A model generated the notes under the pieces. The model ran no database searches. It was not told the DNA's origin and saw only the letters and a list, made by a program, of their open reading frames with translations. 64,000 nt of DNA from Verrucomicrobia bacterium 12-59-8. Lineage in GTDB: Bacteria; Verrucomicrobiota; Verrucomicrobiae; Verrucomicrobiales; Verrucomicrobiaceae. Both the position numbers and the translations under genes were made by a program. Shown piece by piece: positions 1 through 9,500 of the stretch; within the stretch, counting starts at the first letter, position 1; every line of letters starts with the position of its first letter. The stretch covers positions 51,264 through 115,263 of the forward strand of contig NCCR01000003.1 of NCBI GenBank assembly GCA_002279765.1. The letters run 5' to 3'.

Positions 1-256
1 CTTCGATGCGACTGCCGATGACGCGCACTTCCGCCTCGATGGCACTGGTGTCCTGGCCGTTCTTTTTCGCAATGCCGATCTCCTTGCTGATGCGGTTGCG
101 GTCGCTCTGCAGTTTCTGCCGTTCCGTCTCTGCGGCACGGCGCTGCGTGTCGATTGACTGCACCTCATCCACCATGGACGCAAAGTCGCCGCTGCGATTG
201 GCGAGGCGCTGTTTGACCTGATCTGGGGTGTCACGAATGAGGCGGATGTCGAGCAT
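1..256 (-). CDS. serS: Seryl-tRNA synthetase, N-terminal part (truncated by window edge)
   Basis: The minus strand from an ATG at 256 reads into the window edge and gives about 85 residues beginning MLDIRLIRDTPDQVKQRLANR. This is the start of class II seryl-tRNA synthetase: the N-terminal tRNA-binding helical arm, here with a charged heptad-rich stretch (RRAAETERQKLQSDRN) that forms the antiparallel coiled coil contacting the long variable arm of tRNA-Ser. The catalytic domain with class II motifs 1-3 lies outside the window, so activity cannot be judged. The gene diverges from the cysteine desulfurase gene across an 87-base gap that must hold both promoters. Confidence 0.9.
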   Translation of the reverse strand, partial: MLDIRLIRDTPDQVKQRLANRSGDFASMVDEVQSIDTQRRAAETERQKLQSDRNRISKEIGIAKKNGQDTSAIEAEVRVIGSRIE

Positions 257-343
257 AAGGGCGGGGAGGTTAGCGGGAGTGTGCGTCTTGTCGAGTGCCG
301 GAAGGGGTATTGACAGCAGGAATCGCAGTCCGAACTTCCGGCT

Positions 344-1513
344 GTGATCTACCTCGACGCCAACGCCACCACGCCGGTCGATCCAGCAGTGCTGGAGGCG
401 ATGCTGCCGTTCCTGCGCGAGCACTACGCTAATCCAGCCGCCAGCTACGCCGCCGGACGCAGGGTGCGCCGCGCCATGGAGCAGGCGCGGGCGCAAGTGG
501 CAGCCCTGGTCGGAGCCCGCACGGGCGAGATCACCTTTACCAGCGGCGGCACCGAATCCATCAATGCCGTGCATGCCTCCGTGCGCGTCCTGTGGCCGGA
601 GAAGCCAGAACTCGTCATCACTGGCACGGAGCACGCGGCCGCACTCGAATCCGCCCGGCGCTGGCAGGCGCAAGGCGGCAGAGTTACCACAGCCCCGGTG
701 CATCCCGATGGACGTGTCGATCTCAATGCCCTGCATTCACTTGTCCGTCCGGGAGTCACCGCGCTCGTCTCCATCATGTGGGCGAACAACGAGACCGGCG
801 TCATTGCCCCCATGCATGAAATCACCGCGCTGGCACACGCCGCCGGTGCGCTGGTGCATACGGATGCCGTACAGGCGGCGGGAAAAATCCATCTCGATGT
901 CCGAACGACGCCGGTCGATTTCCTCAGCCTCAGCGGCCACAAAATGCATGCACCGAAGGGTATTGGCGCGCTCTACATCAGCCAGCGCGTCCGCTTTGCG
1001 CCGCTGCTCGTGGGCGGCGGCCAGGAAAACGAACGACGCGGCGGCACGGAGAATGTGCCCGGCATCATCGCCCTCGGCAAAGCCGCCGAACTCGCAGGAC
1101 TGCATCTCGCAGACGGCAACAAGGCCCGGCTCAAAACCATGCGCGACCGTTTCGAGCATCTCATCCACGCTGGGCTGCCGGACATGCGCATTCATGGCTG
1201 CCCGACACATCGTCTGCACACCACCAGCTCCTTCTGTCTGCCCGAAATGGACGCCGCCGGGATGCTCATCCTGCTTGATCAGGCGGGCGTTGCCTGCTCC
1301 GCCGGTTCTGCCTGCCACACCGGCGCGCTGCATGCCTCGCATGTGCTTGAGGCGATGGGTGTCAGCGATCGTGATGCCGCCTGCACATTGCGTTTTTCCT
1401 TCAACCGCTTCAACACCAAGGCCGATGCCGAAGCTGCCGCGCATGCGGTGATCGAATCCGCCCACAAAATGCGTGAAGCGCAGGGCTGCGAGTTGGCCGT
1501 CATCACCCACTGA
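344..1513 (+). CDS. Cysteine desulfurase (NifS/IscS family)
   Basis: This 389-residue PLP enzyme should remove sulfur from L-cysteine as an enzyme-bound persulfide for Fe-S cluster assembly or tRNA thiolation. It opens with the family signature YLDANATTPVD, has the PLP-binding lysine K200 in SGHKMH and the active-site cysteine C324 in GSACHTG, followed by the usual HASHVLEAMG helix. The start is a GTG at 344: no ATG fits, and the conserved N-terminus begins immediately after it. No iscU, iscR or suf gene is adjacent, so the sulfur acceptor cannot be told; IscS, NifS and tRNA-thiolation roles all remain possible. The following small lipoprotein gene starts 13 bases after the stop. Confidence 0.93.
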   Translation: MIYLDANATTPVDPAVLEAMLPFLREHYANPAASYAAGRRVRRAMEQARAQVAALVGARTGEITFTSGGTESINAVHASVRVLWPEKPELVITGTEHAAALESARRWQAQGGRVTTAPVHPDGRVDLNALHSLVRPGVTALVSIMWANNETGVIAPMHEITALAHAAGALVHTDAVQAAGKIHLDVRTTPVDFLSLSGHKMHAPKGIGALYISQRVRFAPLLVGGGQENERRGGTENVPGIIALGKAAELAGLHLADGNKARLKTMRDRFEHLIHAGLPDMRIHGCPTHRLHTTSSFCLPEMDAAGMLILLDQAGVACSAGSACHTGALHASHVLEAMGVSDRDAACTLRFSFNRFNTKADAEAAAHAVIESAHKMREAQGCELAVITH

Positions 1514-1526
1514 ATCTCCAATCACG

Positions 1527-1985
1527 ATGAAATCCAGCACTCGATTGCTGTTACTCCTGCTCGCCCTGCTGCTGCCCGCATGCGCGGGAGCAGGCGGGCA
1601 CAAGGTCTTTGCCGGACCCACGCTCACGCTGAACTACGATGACTTCGGCCCCGAAAGTGCGGCCTCCCGGTTCCTGGGGCCGCGTGGCTCCCATACCGTG
1701 ATCATCGCTCATTTCGGCTACAACCACATCACACCATCAGCGCCTGAGGATGACCGCTACGTCAATGTCCTCCAGAGCATGAACTTTCTGCGGGATGAGG
1801 TCCGCAGCCTGCCGCACACATCGGCCAACGAACCCCTGCGCCAGCGCCTCCGCGATACCTATGCCCGGCTCTACCCGCTGCAGCGCATGCGCTACAACGC
1901 CCAGCTAAATGCCTCATTTGCGTTCCCCGTTGGCGGCATGGACCGCAGACTCATGCTCCCGGCTCTCCCGCCACCGGCGATTTGA
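1527..1985 (+). CDS. Small secreted lipoprotein, family of unknown function (copy 1)
   Basis: A 152-residue protein with a hydrophobic signal ending in LLPAC, a lipobox-like site with an invariant-position Cys, so it is probably lipidated and exported. The mature part has no domain I recognise. It is clearly related to the protein at 33,810-34,265: both share YDDFG, GPRG, IA-FG, RYV-V, LRQRL-TY-RLY, a GGM(D/N)R motif near the end, and a C-terminal LPPP/MPPS-I tail. The ATG at 1527 is chosen because the signal peptide begins there; upstream in-frame codons overlap the desulfurase gene. Function unknown; the two copies show the family is retained in this genome. Confidence 0.8.
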   Translation: MKSSTRLLLLLLALLLPACAGAGGHKVFAGPTLTLNYDDFGPESAASRFLGPRGSHTVIIAHFGYNHITPSAPEDDRYVNVLQSMNFLRDEVRSLPHTSANEPLRQRLRDTYARLYPLQRMRYNAQLNASFAFPVGGMDRRLMLPALPPPAI

Positions 1986-2040
1986 GGCCCACTGATGAGC
2001 GATTGAGAATTCAGCATTCAGCAGCTAAGCATCCATCCTC

Positions 2041-2499
2041 ATGGCCCACCGCTTCACCTGCATCGAACGCGTCCAATTCTCCGACACCGACATGGCCGGC
2101 ATCGTCCATTTCTCCAATTTTTTCCGCTACATGGAGCGGGTGGAGCACGCCTTCTTCCGCAGCCTAGGTTTCTCCATCGTCGATCAACCGGAGGAAGGCG
2201 AGGAGCGCGTCGGATGGCCCCGCGTGCATGCCTCCTGCGACTACATGTCTCCGCTGCGAGTGGAGGAGGAGTTTGAATGCGAACTCATCGTCGAAGAAGT
2301 CCGCAGCAAGGTCATCCGTCATTTCATCCGCTTTTGGAAACTAGATGGCACCCTCGCCGCTGAAGGCCGCATCACCGCCGCCTGTGTGCGCAAGGATCGC
2401 ACCACGGGGCAGATGAAGGCTGTTGTGATTCCGCAACGCTTCCGGGACAAGATCGAGGCAGCGCCGCCGGAGTTGCTGAAGAGGCCGGATCGCAAGTAA
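2041..2499 (+). CDS. Acyl-CoA thioesterase, YbgC/4-hydroxybenzoyl-CoA thioesterase family (hotdog fold)
   Basis: A 152-residue single-hotdog protein. Near the N-terminus it has FSDTDMAGIVHFSNFFRYME, the classic pattern with the catalytic aspartate D17 and the HFSNFFRYME helix of the 4HBT/YbgC group. It should hydrolyse acyl-CoA or aryl-CoA thioesters in the cytoplasm. YbgC proteins usually sit in tol-pal operons, but no tol or pal gene is seen here, so the substrate is open; a menaquinone-pathway DHNA-CoA thioesterase role is also conceivable for this fold. It starts 55 bases after the lipoprotein gene on the same strand. Confidence 0.88.
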   Translation: MAHRFTCIERVQFSDTDMAGIVHFSNFFRYMERVEHAFFRSLGFSIVDQPEEGEERVGWPRVHASCDYMSPLRVEEEFECELIVEEVRSKVIRHFIRFWKLDGTLAAEGRITAACVRKDRTTGQMKAVVIPQRFRDKIEAAPPELLKRPDRK

Positions 2500-2692
2500 G
2501 CAAAGGCATGCCATGCGCTTCATTTCCATTCGGTGCTTTTCCTCGCTTGATGATCTTCCGGGGTGCTGGAGGCGGCAACGGCGTCTGCGAGCTATATGAT
2601 ATCAAACATGCAAACGCCCACCTTGGTCTTGCCATGATATTATTACGTCAATTTTATCCTTGGCGGAGAGGAATCTGAACCAACGTTGGCGA

Positions 2693-3389
2693 ATGCTTCT
2701 CTTCATCCCCTACGAAATAGAGACTCTGACGCAGGAGCGCCCTTGGGCCAACTGGCTTGTGGTGGCGGCCTGCAGCCTCGTGTCTCTTGCTGCCTTATGG
2801 GAAACATCCCCGAAGAAACGGTCGAATCATTGGTTCTCAACGGCTGGACCTTCCCGGGCCTGGTAGGCCACGTGCTGCTGCATGCGGATTTTTTCCATCT
2901 CCTCGGCAACATGATCTTCCTGTGGGTTTCGGCAACATGATCTTCCTGTGGGTTTTCGGCAACGCGATCTGCACCAACACCAGCAACTGGCTGTACCTCC
3001 CCACCTTTCTCGCCTGCACGCTCATCGCGGCGGCAGTGCATCTCATCGCGGATGGATCGCCTGCCATCGGTGCCAGCGGCGCGATCAACGGCATTGTGGG
3101 CATTGTGCTAGCGATGTATCCGCTCAACCGGGTAAACGTATTCTGGGTGTTTCTAATACGTGGAGGCACCTTTACCTGCCCCGCCTGGGGAATCATCCTG
3201 TTCTGGTTCGCTTTCGATCTTTGGGGCGCTGCGACCGGCGGCGAACTCATCGCTTACTGGGCGCACATCGGCGGTCTCCTCGGCGGCGTCGGCATCGGCC
3301 TGCTGTGTCTGCACTATGGCTGGTTTCGGCTTACGCAGCTCGACCATTGCTCGCTCCTCGACATCTTGCGCCGGGAGCCGTCCGAGTAA
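2693..3389 (+). pseudogene. Rhomboid-family intramembrane serine protease, broken by two frameshifts
   Basis: Three reading frames must be joined to rebuild one rhomboid protein. Frame 1 from the ATG at 2693 gives MLLFIPYEIETLTQERPW and a membrane helix. A shift at about 2,790-2,810 leads into NIPEETVESLVLNGW and HADFFHLLGNMIFLWV. A second shift at about 2,927 leads into the rest, with GASGAING (catalytic Ser) and YWAHIGG (catalytic His), ending at 3389. The second shift lies in a tandem duplication (2905-2930 and 2931-2957), where the first copy has lost one T of a TTTT run. Catalytic residues survive, so inactivation looks recent; two sequencing errors are the alternative. An in-frame TTG at 2660 is a second possible start. 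Confidence 0.75.
2905..2957 (+). repeat. Tandem duplication of 26/27 bases inside the rhomboid remnant
   Basis: The unit ggcaacatgatcttcctgtg plus gggttt(t)c occurs at 2905-2930 (26 bases) and again at 2931-2957 (27 bases), followed by a further ggcaac. If both copies were 27 bases the frame would stay open and only add nine residues, so the missing T in copy 1 is what breaks the frame. Confidence 0.9.
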
Positions 3390-3473
3390 ACGCCTGATGT
3401 CCCTGCGGGTTCGATGAACTTATGAAGCCAAATGCCAGACAAAAAGTGAACAAAGCCGTTGTGACAGGCGTTT
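3388..3473. repeat. Inverted repeat downstream of the rhomboid remnant
   Basis: The arms aaacgcctg (3388-3396) and caggcgttt (3465-3473) are perfect complements separated by 68 bases, and the second arm is followed by tttc. The loop is long for a simple terminator; it could be a weak transcription end or chance. Confidence 0.3.
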
Positions 3474-3537
3474 TCTCACGGCAATTCATTGCTCCCCCCA
3501 TTCCACCCCCGTGAATTCCCAACCCCAAACCAAAACC

Positions 3538-4110
3538 ATGCAGACCTGGCTCATTTACGCTCTCCTCACCGTGCTCTCCTGGGGCGTTTATGGGGTCATT
3601 CTTCACGCGGCGCGCTCCAAGATGCCCATGGGGCCGGAGACCCCCAATGCCAGCCTCAAGGCGTTTCTGTTTGTCTGCATCGCCTACGCCCTCATCGGTA
3701 TCGTGGCCGCGCTCGTGCTGAAGGCCCGGGGTACGAACTGGAGTTTCACGGGTGACACTGGCAGTGGCATTCCGCTCAGCCTCATCGCTGGCATCGCGGG
3801 AGCACTGGGTGCCCTCACATTGGTCCTCGCACTCGGCGCGGCCTCCGCACCTCTCATCAAAGGCGGCGGCGGTTTCGGCCTCGCTGCTGCTGCTGCCGTC
3901 ATGCCCATTGTTTTTGCCGGTGCGCCAGTCATCAACACCATCACCGCCATGCTGGTGCATCCGCCAGAAGGCGGCTTCAAATCGCTGCCTGTTCCATTCC
4001 TTATCGGTTGCCTCATGGCCGCCAGCGGAGCCTTCCTGGTGGCCAAATACGCCCCATCCAACACCGGTGGTGCTGCTCACAAGCCTGCCGCAGCCTCCAA
4101 GCCCCATTGA
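3538..4110 (+). CDS. Small integral membrane protein, EamA/DMT-like
   Basis: About 190 residues with five predicted membrane helices (roughly residues 3-25, 45-66, 80-105, 112-135 and 150-170) and little soluble sequence. The first helix WLIYALLTVLSWGVYGVILH and the Gly/Ala-rich third and fourth helices resemble one half of a drug/metabolite-transporter (EamA) protein, which usually has ten helices. It may act as a dimer of half-transporters; no substrate can be assigned. The ATG at 3538 puts the first helix at the N-terminus; a GTG at 3511 would add nine polar residues. Its stop is followed directly by the HAD gene start, so the two are probably translated together. Confidence 0.65.
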   Translation: MQTWLIYALLTVLSWGVYGVILHAARSKMPMGPETPNASLKAFLFVCIAYALIGIVAALVLKARGTNWSFTGDTGSGIPLSLIAGIAGALGALTLVLALGAASAPLIKGGGGFGLAAAAAVMPIVFAGAPVINTITAMLVHPPEGGFKSLPVPFLIGCLMAASGAFLVAKYAPSNTGGAAHKPAAASKPH

Positions 4111-4111
4111 G

Positions 4112-4804
4112 ATGGCACGCCTGCTCCTCTTCGACATCGACGGCACTCTGATCGACAGCAATGGCGCTGGCGGCGCGGCGATTCTCGATGCGGCTGAAGA
4201 ACACTTCGGCATTCAGCGCGAGTTGCTGCCGCCGCTCCAGCTCGCCGGAGCCACGGATCCCGCGATTGCGATGGATGTGTTCGGCTACATGAACCGCAGC
4301 CACACACCGGAGGAGGTCACTGCGTTTCTTGACCGCTACCTTTCCCATCTCCAGCGCCGCCTGCAGGCGGAGGACTTCACTGGCACCACCCTGCCCGGGG
4401 TGACGCAGCTGCTGCAAGCCCTGCGCGGTGAAAGCGCCGCGCATCTCGGTCTGCTCACCGGCAACGTACGTCGCGGTGCCGTGATCAAGCTGTCGCGCCA
4501 CGGCATCTACGAACATTTCATCGAAGGCGGCTTTGGCAGCGACCATCATGACCGCAACCAGCTGGGCCCCGTGGCGCTGGGACGCATGCAGGACGCCACA
4601 GGTTCAACCTACGACCTCGCCAACGTCATCGTGATCGGCGACACGCCGAAGGACATCCGCTGCGCTGAAGCCTTCGGGGCCAAATGCCTTGCCGTCGCGA
4701 CGGGTGAGTATTCGTATGCTGAATTGAGCGCCTTGAATCCCTGGCGCTGCGTTGAATCGTTTGCCGATGTGCCGGCCATCGTCGAGCTGCTGCTGCGCGA
4801 CTGA
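4112..4804 (+). CDS. HAD-superfamily phosphatase (phosphoglycolate phosphatase-like)
   Basis: A 230-residue HAD hydrolase. Motif I is FDIDGTLIDS with nucleophile D8 and acid/base D10; motif II is the LLTGN stretch; motif IV is VIGDTPKDIRCAEAFG, which holds the metal-binding Asp pair. The helical cap between motifs I and II places it in subfamily I with Gph and PGMB-type enzymes. Likely reaction: Mg-dependent hydrolysis of a small phosphate ester such as 2-phosphoglycolate, though substrate cannot be read from sequence. The ATG lies one base after the stop of the upstream membrane-protein gene, and the CDF transporter gene starts six bases after the stop. Confidence 0.88.
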   Translation: MARLLLFDIDGTLIDSNGAGGAAILDAAEEHFGIQRELLPPLQLAGATDPAIAMDVFGYMNRSHTPEEVTAFLDRYLSHLQRRLQAEDFTGTTLPGVTQLLQALRGESAAHLGLLTGNVRRGAVIKLSRHGIYEHFIEGGFGSDHHDRNQLGPVALGRMQDATGSTYDLANVIVIGDTPKDIRCAEAFGAKCLAVATGEYSYAELSALNPWRCVESFADVPAIVELLLRD

Positions 4805-4810
4805 TTTCTC

Positions 4811-5737
4811 ATGAGCAACACCTCAGACGCCACGCGTGCCATGCGGCTCTCGCTTGCTGTGGGGTTCCTGATGCTCGTGCTCAAGATGGGGGCATACATT
4901 CTGACCGGCTCGGCGGCGATCCTTGGCGATGCAGCGGAATCCGTTGTGCATGTCGCTGCCGTAATGTTCGCGACCTTCAGCCTCGGTCTGCTGCACAAAC
5001 CGGCCGATGCCGACCACCCCTACGGCCACAGCAAGATCGCGTTCTTCTCCGCCGGTATTGAAGGCGGGCTGATCATTCTCGCGGCTTTGTTCATCATTTA
5101 TGAATCAGTGCGCCGCCTGCTGCTGCACCTGCCGCCCGCCAATTTGGACCAGGGCCTGGCGCTCACCGCGCTCACGATTGTCATCAATGCCGTGCTCGGC
5201 ACATATCTCATCCGGACGGGAAAAAAACAAGGCTCCTTGATTCTAGAATCCAACGGCAAGCATGTGCTCACTGACGTGTGGACCAGCCTCGGTGCTATCA
5301 TCGGCCTCAGCCTCGTCGCTTTGACTGGCTGGCATAGCTGGGATTCGATCTGCGGCCTCCTCATGGCCGCCAACATCATCTGGACCGGCTACGGTCTCAT
5401 GCGTCAGAGCGTCGGTGGTCTCATGGACACCGCCGATCCTAAACTGAACGCCGTACTGGATGCCGCGCTCCGCCGCGAAACTGAGAAGCACGGCCTTCAG
5501 TTTCATGCGCTGCGCCATCGTGACGCCGGCGAAATGCACTACGTCGAAGTCCATCTGCTCTTCGCGGACGACATCATGCTGCGCGATGCCCACCGCATCG
5601 CCACCGAGATCGAAACCGCCGTGCAGGACAGCGTGGCGAATCCGGTGCTGATCACCACGCATCTCGAATGCCAGGGTGACCACGATGAACTGCATCAGCA
5701 CGGTGAGGCAAGCGACCCTCATAGCATCCGTGCATGA
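4811..5737 (+). CDS. Cation diffusion facilitator (CDF) divalent-metal transporter
   Basis: A 308-residue transporter with about six membrane helices and a C-terminal cytoplasmic domain. Helix 2 has GDAAESVVHVAA, giving an Asp and His where CDF proteins place metal ligands. Helix 5 has HVLTDVWTSLGA, the H-xxx-D half of the transport site. The linker HPYGHSK carries the family's conserved P-(Y)-G-H after helix 2. The cytoplasmic tail has His-rich patches (HLECQGDHDELHQHGE). Zn or other divalent cation export by proton antiport is expected. The stop overlaps the start of birA in ATGA, so the two are coupled in translation. Confidence 0.9.
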   Translation: MSNTSDATRAMRLSLAVGFLMLVLKMGAYILTGSAAILGDAAESVVHVAAVMFATFSLGLLHKPADADHPYGHSKIAFFSAGIEGGLIILAALFIIYESVRRLLLHLPPANLDQGLALTALTIVINAVLGTYLIRTGKKQGSLILESNGKHVLTDVWTSLGAIIGLSLVALTGWHSWDSICGLLMAANIIWTGYGLMRQSVGGLMDTADPKLNAVLDAALRRETEKHGLQFHALRHRDAGEMHYVEVHLLFADDIMLRDAHRIATEIETAVQDSVANPVLITTHLECQGDHDELHQHGEASDPHSIRA

Positions 5738-6510
5738 TCCCGCTTGATGCCAGGGCATTGAATGACGACACGCTGCCGTGGCGCGTCACGGTGCTGGATG
5801 AAGTGGGGTCCACCAGTGACTGGCTCAAACAAAACGCTGCAGACCTGCCCGTCGGCACTGTGGTGTTCACCGAATCACAGACCGCAGGCCGGGGCCGGCG
5901 TGAGAACCGCTGGATCGCCCCACGCGGCAAAGATTTGATGTTCTCCCTGCTGCTGAAGCCTGCGGCTTCCATGGAGAAATGGCCGCGCATCACCACCCTG
6001 GCGGCGCTGGCCATCTGCAAAGCCATCGAGGCCGAACTGCCGCTCCAACCACGCATCAAGTGGCCCAACGATGTTTATTTGAGTGACCGCAAGGTCAGCG
6101 GCCTGCTGGCTGAGACCGTCTCCACACGTGACGGGATGCTGATCGTTCTGGGCATTGGGCTGAATGTGAACACGCTCGATTTTCCGCCTGATCTGCCTGC
6201 CACCTCGCTGCTGCGAGATCTCGCCAGCCCCGTAATGCGCGAGATCGACCGCAACGCGTTTGCCAACCGCCTGCTGAACGCGCTGCAGACCGAGTTCGCA
6301 CGCATCGACGACGATTTCCCCTCTGTGATTGCTGAAGTCCGTGAGCGCAGCTGGCTGGCTGGCAGGCAGATCCGCTGCCGTGCCGAAGGTCGTGAAGTGC
6401 ATGGGCGTGCCCTGGATTTGAACGAAGAGGGCCACCTCATGCTTGCCCTGCCAGATGGCAGTTCACTCACCCTCACCAGCGCGGAAGAAATCCGCGATGT
6501 GAGAATTTGA
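5734..6510 (+). CDS. birA: Biotin--[acetyl-CoA-carboxylase] ligase
   Basis: A 258-residue biotin protein ligase that should make biotinyl-5'-AMP and attach biotin to the AccB carrier lysine. It has the biotin/ATP-binding loop TAGRGRRENRW, followed by KDLMFSLLLKP, and the substrate strand IKWPNDVYL with the catalytic Lys of KVSGLLAE. The C-terminal SH3-like domain is present. There is no N-terminal helix-turn-helix, so this is the monofunctional class without repressor activity. It starts inside the last codons of the CDF gene (ATGA overlap at 5734-5737). Confidence 0.93.
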   Translation: MIPLDARALNDDTLPWRVTVLDEVGSTSDWLKQNAADLPVGTVVFTESQTAGRGRRENRWIAPRGKDLMFSLLLKPAASMEKWPRITTLAALAICKAIEAELPLQPRIKWPNDVYLSDRKVSGLLAETVSTRDGMLIVLGIGLNVNTLDFPPDLPATSLLRDLASPVMREIDRNAFANRLLNALQTEFARIDDDFPSVIAEVRERSWLAGRQIRCRAEGREVHGRALDLNEEGHLMLALPDGSSLTLTSAEEIRDVRI

Positions 6511-6592
6511 GGGATTTCAGCCAAGTTGGCTCAGGATCTGCCTCCTAAGCCGGCCAACCTGCCGAACACTCTCAGCTTGAGTTTTTTACCGC

Positions 6593-9500
6593 ATGAGCTT
6601 TAGAGTGCATCCGGCTATCCACGACTATTTCTGCATGAGCGACGAAACCTCCCCCCCTATCTCTCCTGAAGAAAATCCAGCGGAAGGCCCCACCTTCCCT
6701 ACGCTGGAGGAAATGGCGACACTGCTGCCGCAGTATGAGTTTCACGATATTCTCGGCGTCGGCGGCATGGGTGCGGTGTATCTCGCCCGACAGGCGGCGC
6801 TGGACCGCTGGGTGGCCATCAAACTCCTGCCCGAATCCGCCGCTCAGAATGAGGAAGATGCTGGCCGCTTCATCACGGAAGCGCGCTCCATGGCCAGACT
6901 CACACATGTACACATAGCAGCGGTTTATGACTTCGGCCAGACCACGCAGGGGCACCTCTATTTGGTCATGGAGTATGTGAGCGGACTGGACCTGCACCGC
7001 CTCATTCACAGCAATGCAGTGACTCCCGAGCGCATCCGCAGCCTTGTCCCGCAGCTATGTGACGCGCTCGCCTACGCCCACAGTCACAACATCATCCATC
7101 GAGACATCAAGCCCGCCAACATCCTCATCAGCGAGGACTGGCAGACGAAGATCGTCGATTTCGGTCTCGCACGTGACAAGGACACCGATACGGCCGGCGA
7201 GGCCGAATATGGTACTCCGGACTACGTCGCCCCCGAGCGCCTGCAGGCTGGTGCCACGGTGGACCATCGCGCTGACATCTACGCGCTGGGGGTGGTCATC
7301 CACGAAATGTTCACCAAGCTCACGCCGCAGGCAGCCGGTGCAGCGGCAGGCCAGGACGTGCCGGCGGCATACGCCAGCGTCGTGAGCCGCTGCATGATGG
7401 CGGACCCCGCACACCGCTTTCAGAAATGCAGCGAAATCAAAGCATTCCTCAATGCCGCCGCCATCGCTGCCACCACTCCGGCTGCGGCCGCGCCGCCTCC
7501 CGTGCATCGCGCACCGCCCCCGCAATTGCAGGCTAGAATACGACCGCAAGGATCCGTCCGCGTGCCAGAGAAACAAGGCTCATCCGGGTGGCTCTGGGCT
7601 GCGGCTTGCATCATTTTACTGGTGGTCGGCGGCTGGTTCATCCAGCAGCAGAGCAAGCGCGACGCAGCCACCCAGTCCAACCCAGATGCCAGTGCCGGAA
7701 CAGCACCCGGGGCAGATTCAAAAAGTGGTGCAGCCACCACCCCTCAAATGGCCAATGGTGCGGCAGCTCCCTCCGACACCAGCAGTGTACCCGACGGACC
7801 GTTCAAGCCCAAGGCTGGTGGCTTAGCCGTTCTCAGCCGACTCAAAGGTCACAAAGAAATCGTCTATTCCTGCTCCCTCCTCGCCGACCAGCGGCGTGCG
7901 GTTTCTGGTGGTCACGATGATACGCTTATACTCTGGGACGCGGCCACCGGCGCTGAACTGAAACGCTTCCCTTCTCCCGTCGGCGATATTCACTGCGTCG
8001 AGGCGGCGGCTGATGGCAAACGCATTCTGCTGTATTCATTTCGCACACATCAGGCCGCCATTTTCGACATTGAGCAGGGACGAACCATCGCCAGCGTCAA
8101 CGGACCCGGTAACCGGCTGACCTATGCAACCTGGGACGCCGACCAAAAAGGCGTCTATTTGCTGACCAATGACACGCATGGCGGCGTCTATCACTGGGAC
8201 CCTTCGAAGGGGGCTCTGCCGCAGCAGTTCTCCGAGTGGCCACGCGCGGCTTATCACCTCTTCCCCCTGCCCACGACCAGGCCTGAAGAAGCGTCCCAGC
8301 TTCTGGTGATTGGCAGCACCATGAAGCCCAATCCGAACCCAGGCCCCGGCTCAAATCAAAGCCTCGTCATGGACAAGCCCTGGGCCGCGCTATTCTCCGC
8401 GCCTGACCACCGCCTCATCCGCGACCTGCCGGACTACACCAACATTCGCAACCGCCTTTCCCTCTCCCCGGACGGCAGTACGCTCGTTGGAGGTCTCGGC
8501 CCCCTCTACCTGCTTGATGTTCCTGCGCTCACCACGCGCTTCCTCATCAATCCGCCTGCTGGCCTCAGTTGCACGGGCATGGCCTGGGCAGGCGCTGGCC
8601 GCCTCCTCGTCTGCGGCTATGCCAATGGCAGCCTGCTCTTCCGCGAGGCCGACACCGGGGCCGAACTTGTCAGCCTCGACATCGGCATGCGCGCCAACAC
8701 GATCCGCATCTCCCAGGATGAAAGCTGGATGCTGGTCTCAGGGTTCCCAATCGACATTAAAAATCCGCAGCCGGATGACTTCGATGTGCTCGTCGTCCGC
8801 CTCCCGGATTTGAACAGACTCGGCACGAACAAAAGCTTCCTCACCCTGGCCTCGCGTCAGATTGCCAGACTGGGAAAATTTGACCCTGAACTCGCTGCGT
8901 TGCGCACTCAGGCCACCCCGCCCGATTCGCTTGCCAACGCTGAGCTGCTCCGCGCACAGATCCTCGATCTCACCAACAAATACGGCGCTGCATTGACTCG
9001 TTTGGCCGCCACCGCGCCTCCCAATGACCAGCTCGCCATGCGCGCTGAGGCGAATGCCATCGCCGCTGGCCAGCCGGTGCCAGATCGTACCACCGACGCT
9101 GCGACTTCGGGTGAGCACAATCGCCTTCGTGGCATCTACCGCCAGCAGACCGCCCAGCTCGAGACTCGCCGCCAGGAAGCAGAGTATGCCGTGCGCAAAA
9201 ACCTCGAAGGCGGAGTCAAAAGTCTCGCCTTCAAACGCCTGCAGACGGGTGATCGCCTTGGCACGGCCCGCTGCGACGCGCTGCTTGCCAGCATGGCTGC
9301 CTACAAGCCTGTCAGCCATGTGGCAGTGGTGGCTCCTCCTCCAGCACGCCCGGCACCAGCCATCCCACGCCCTGCTCCGATGCCCGTCACCCCTGCGGCT
9401 TCAAAAGTTCCTTTCGCAACCAATGTCAAAATTGAAGTCCTGCTGGGCCGTCCCACCAAAACCGAAGGCGGTGATTTTGACGACGAAATGCAGGTGATCA

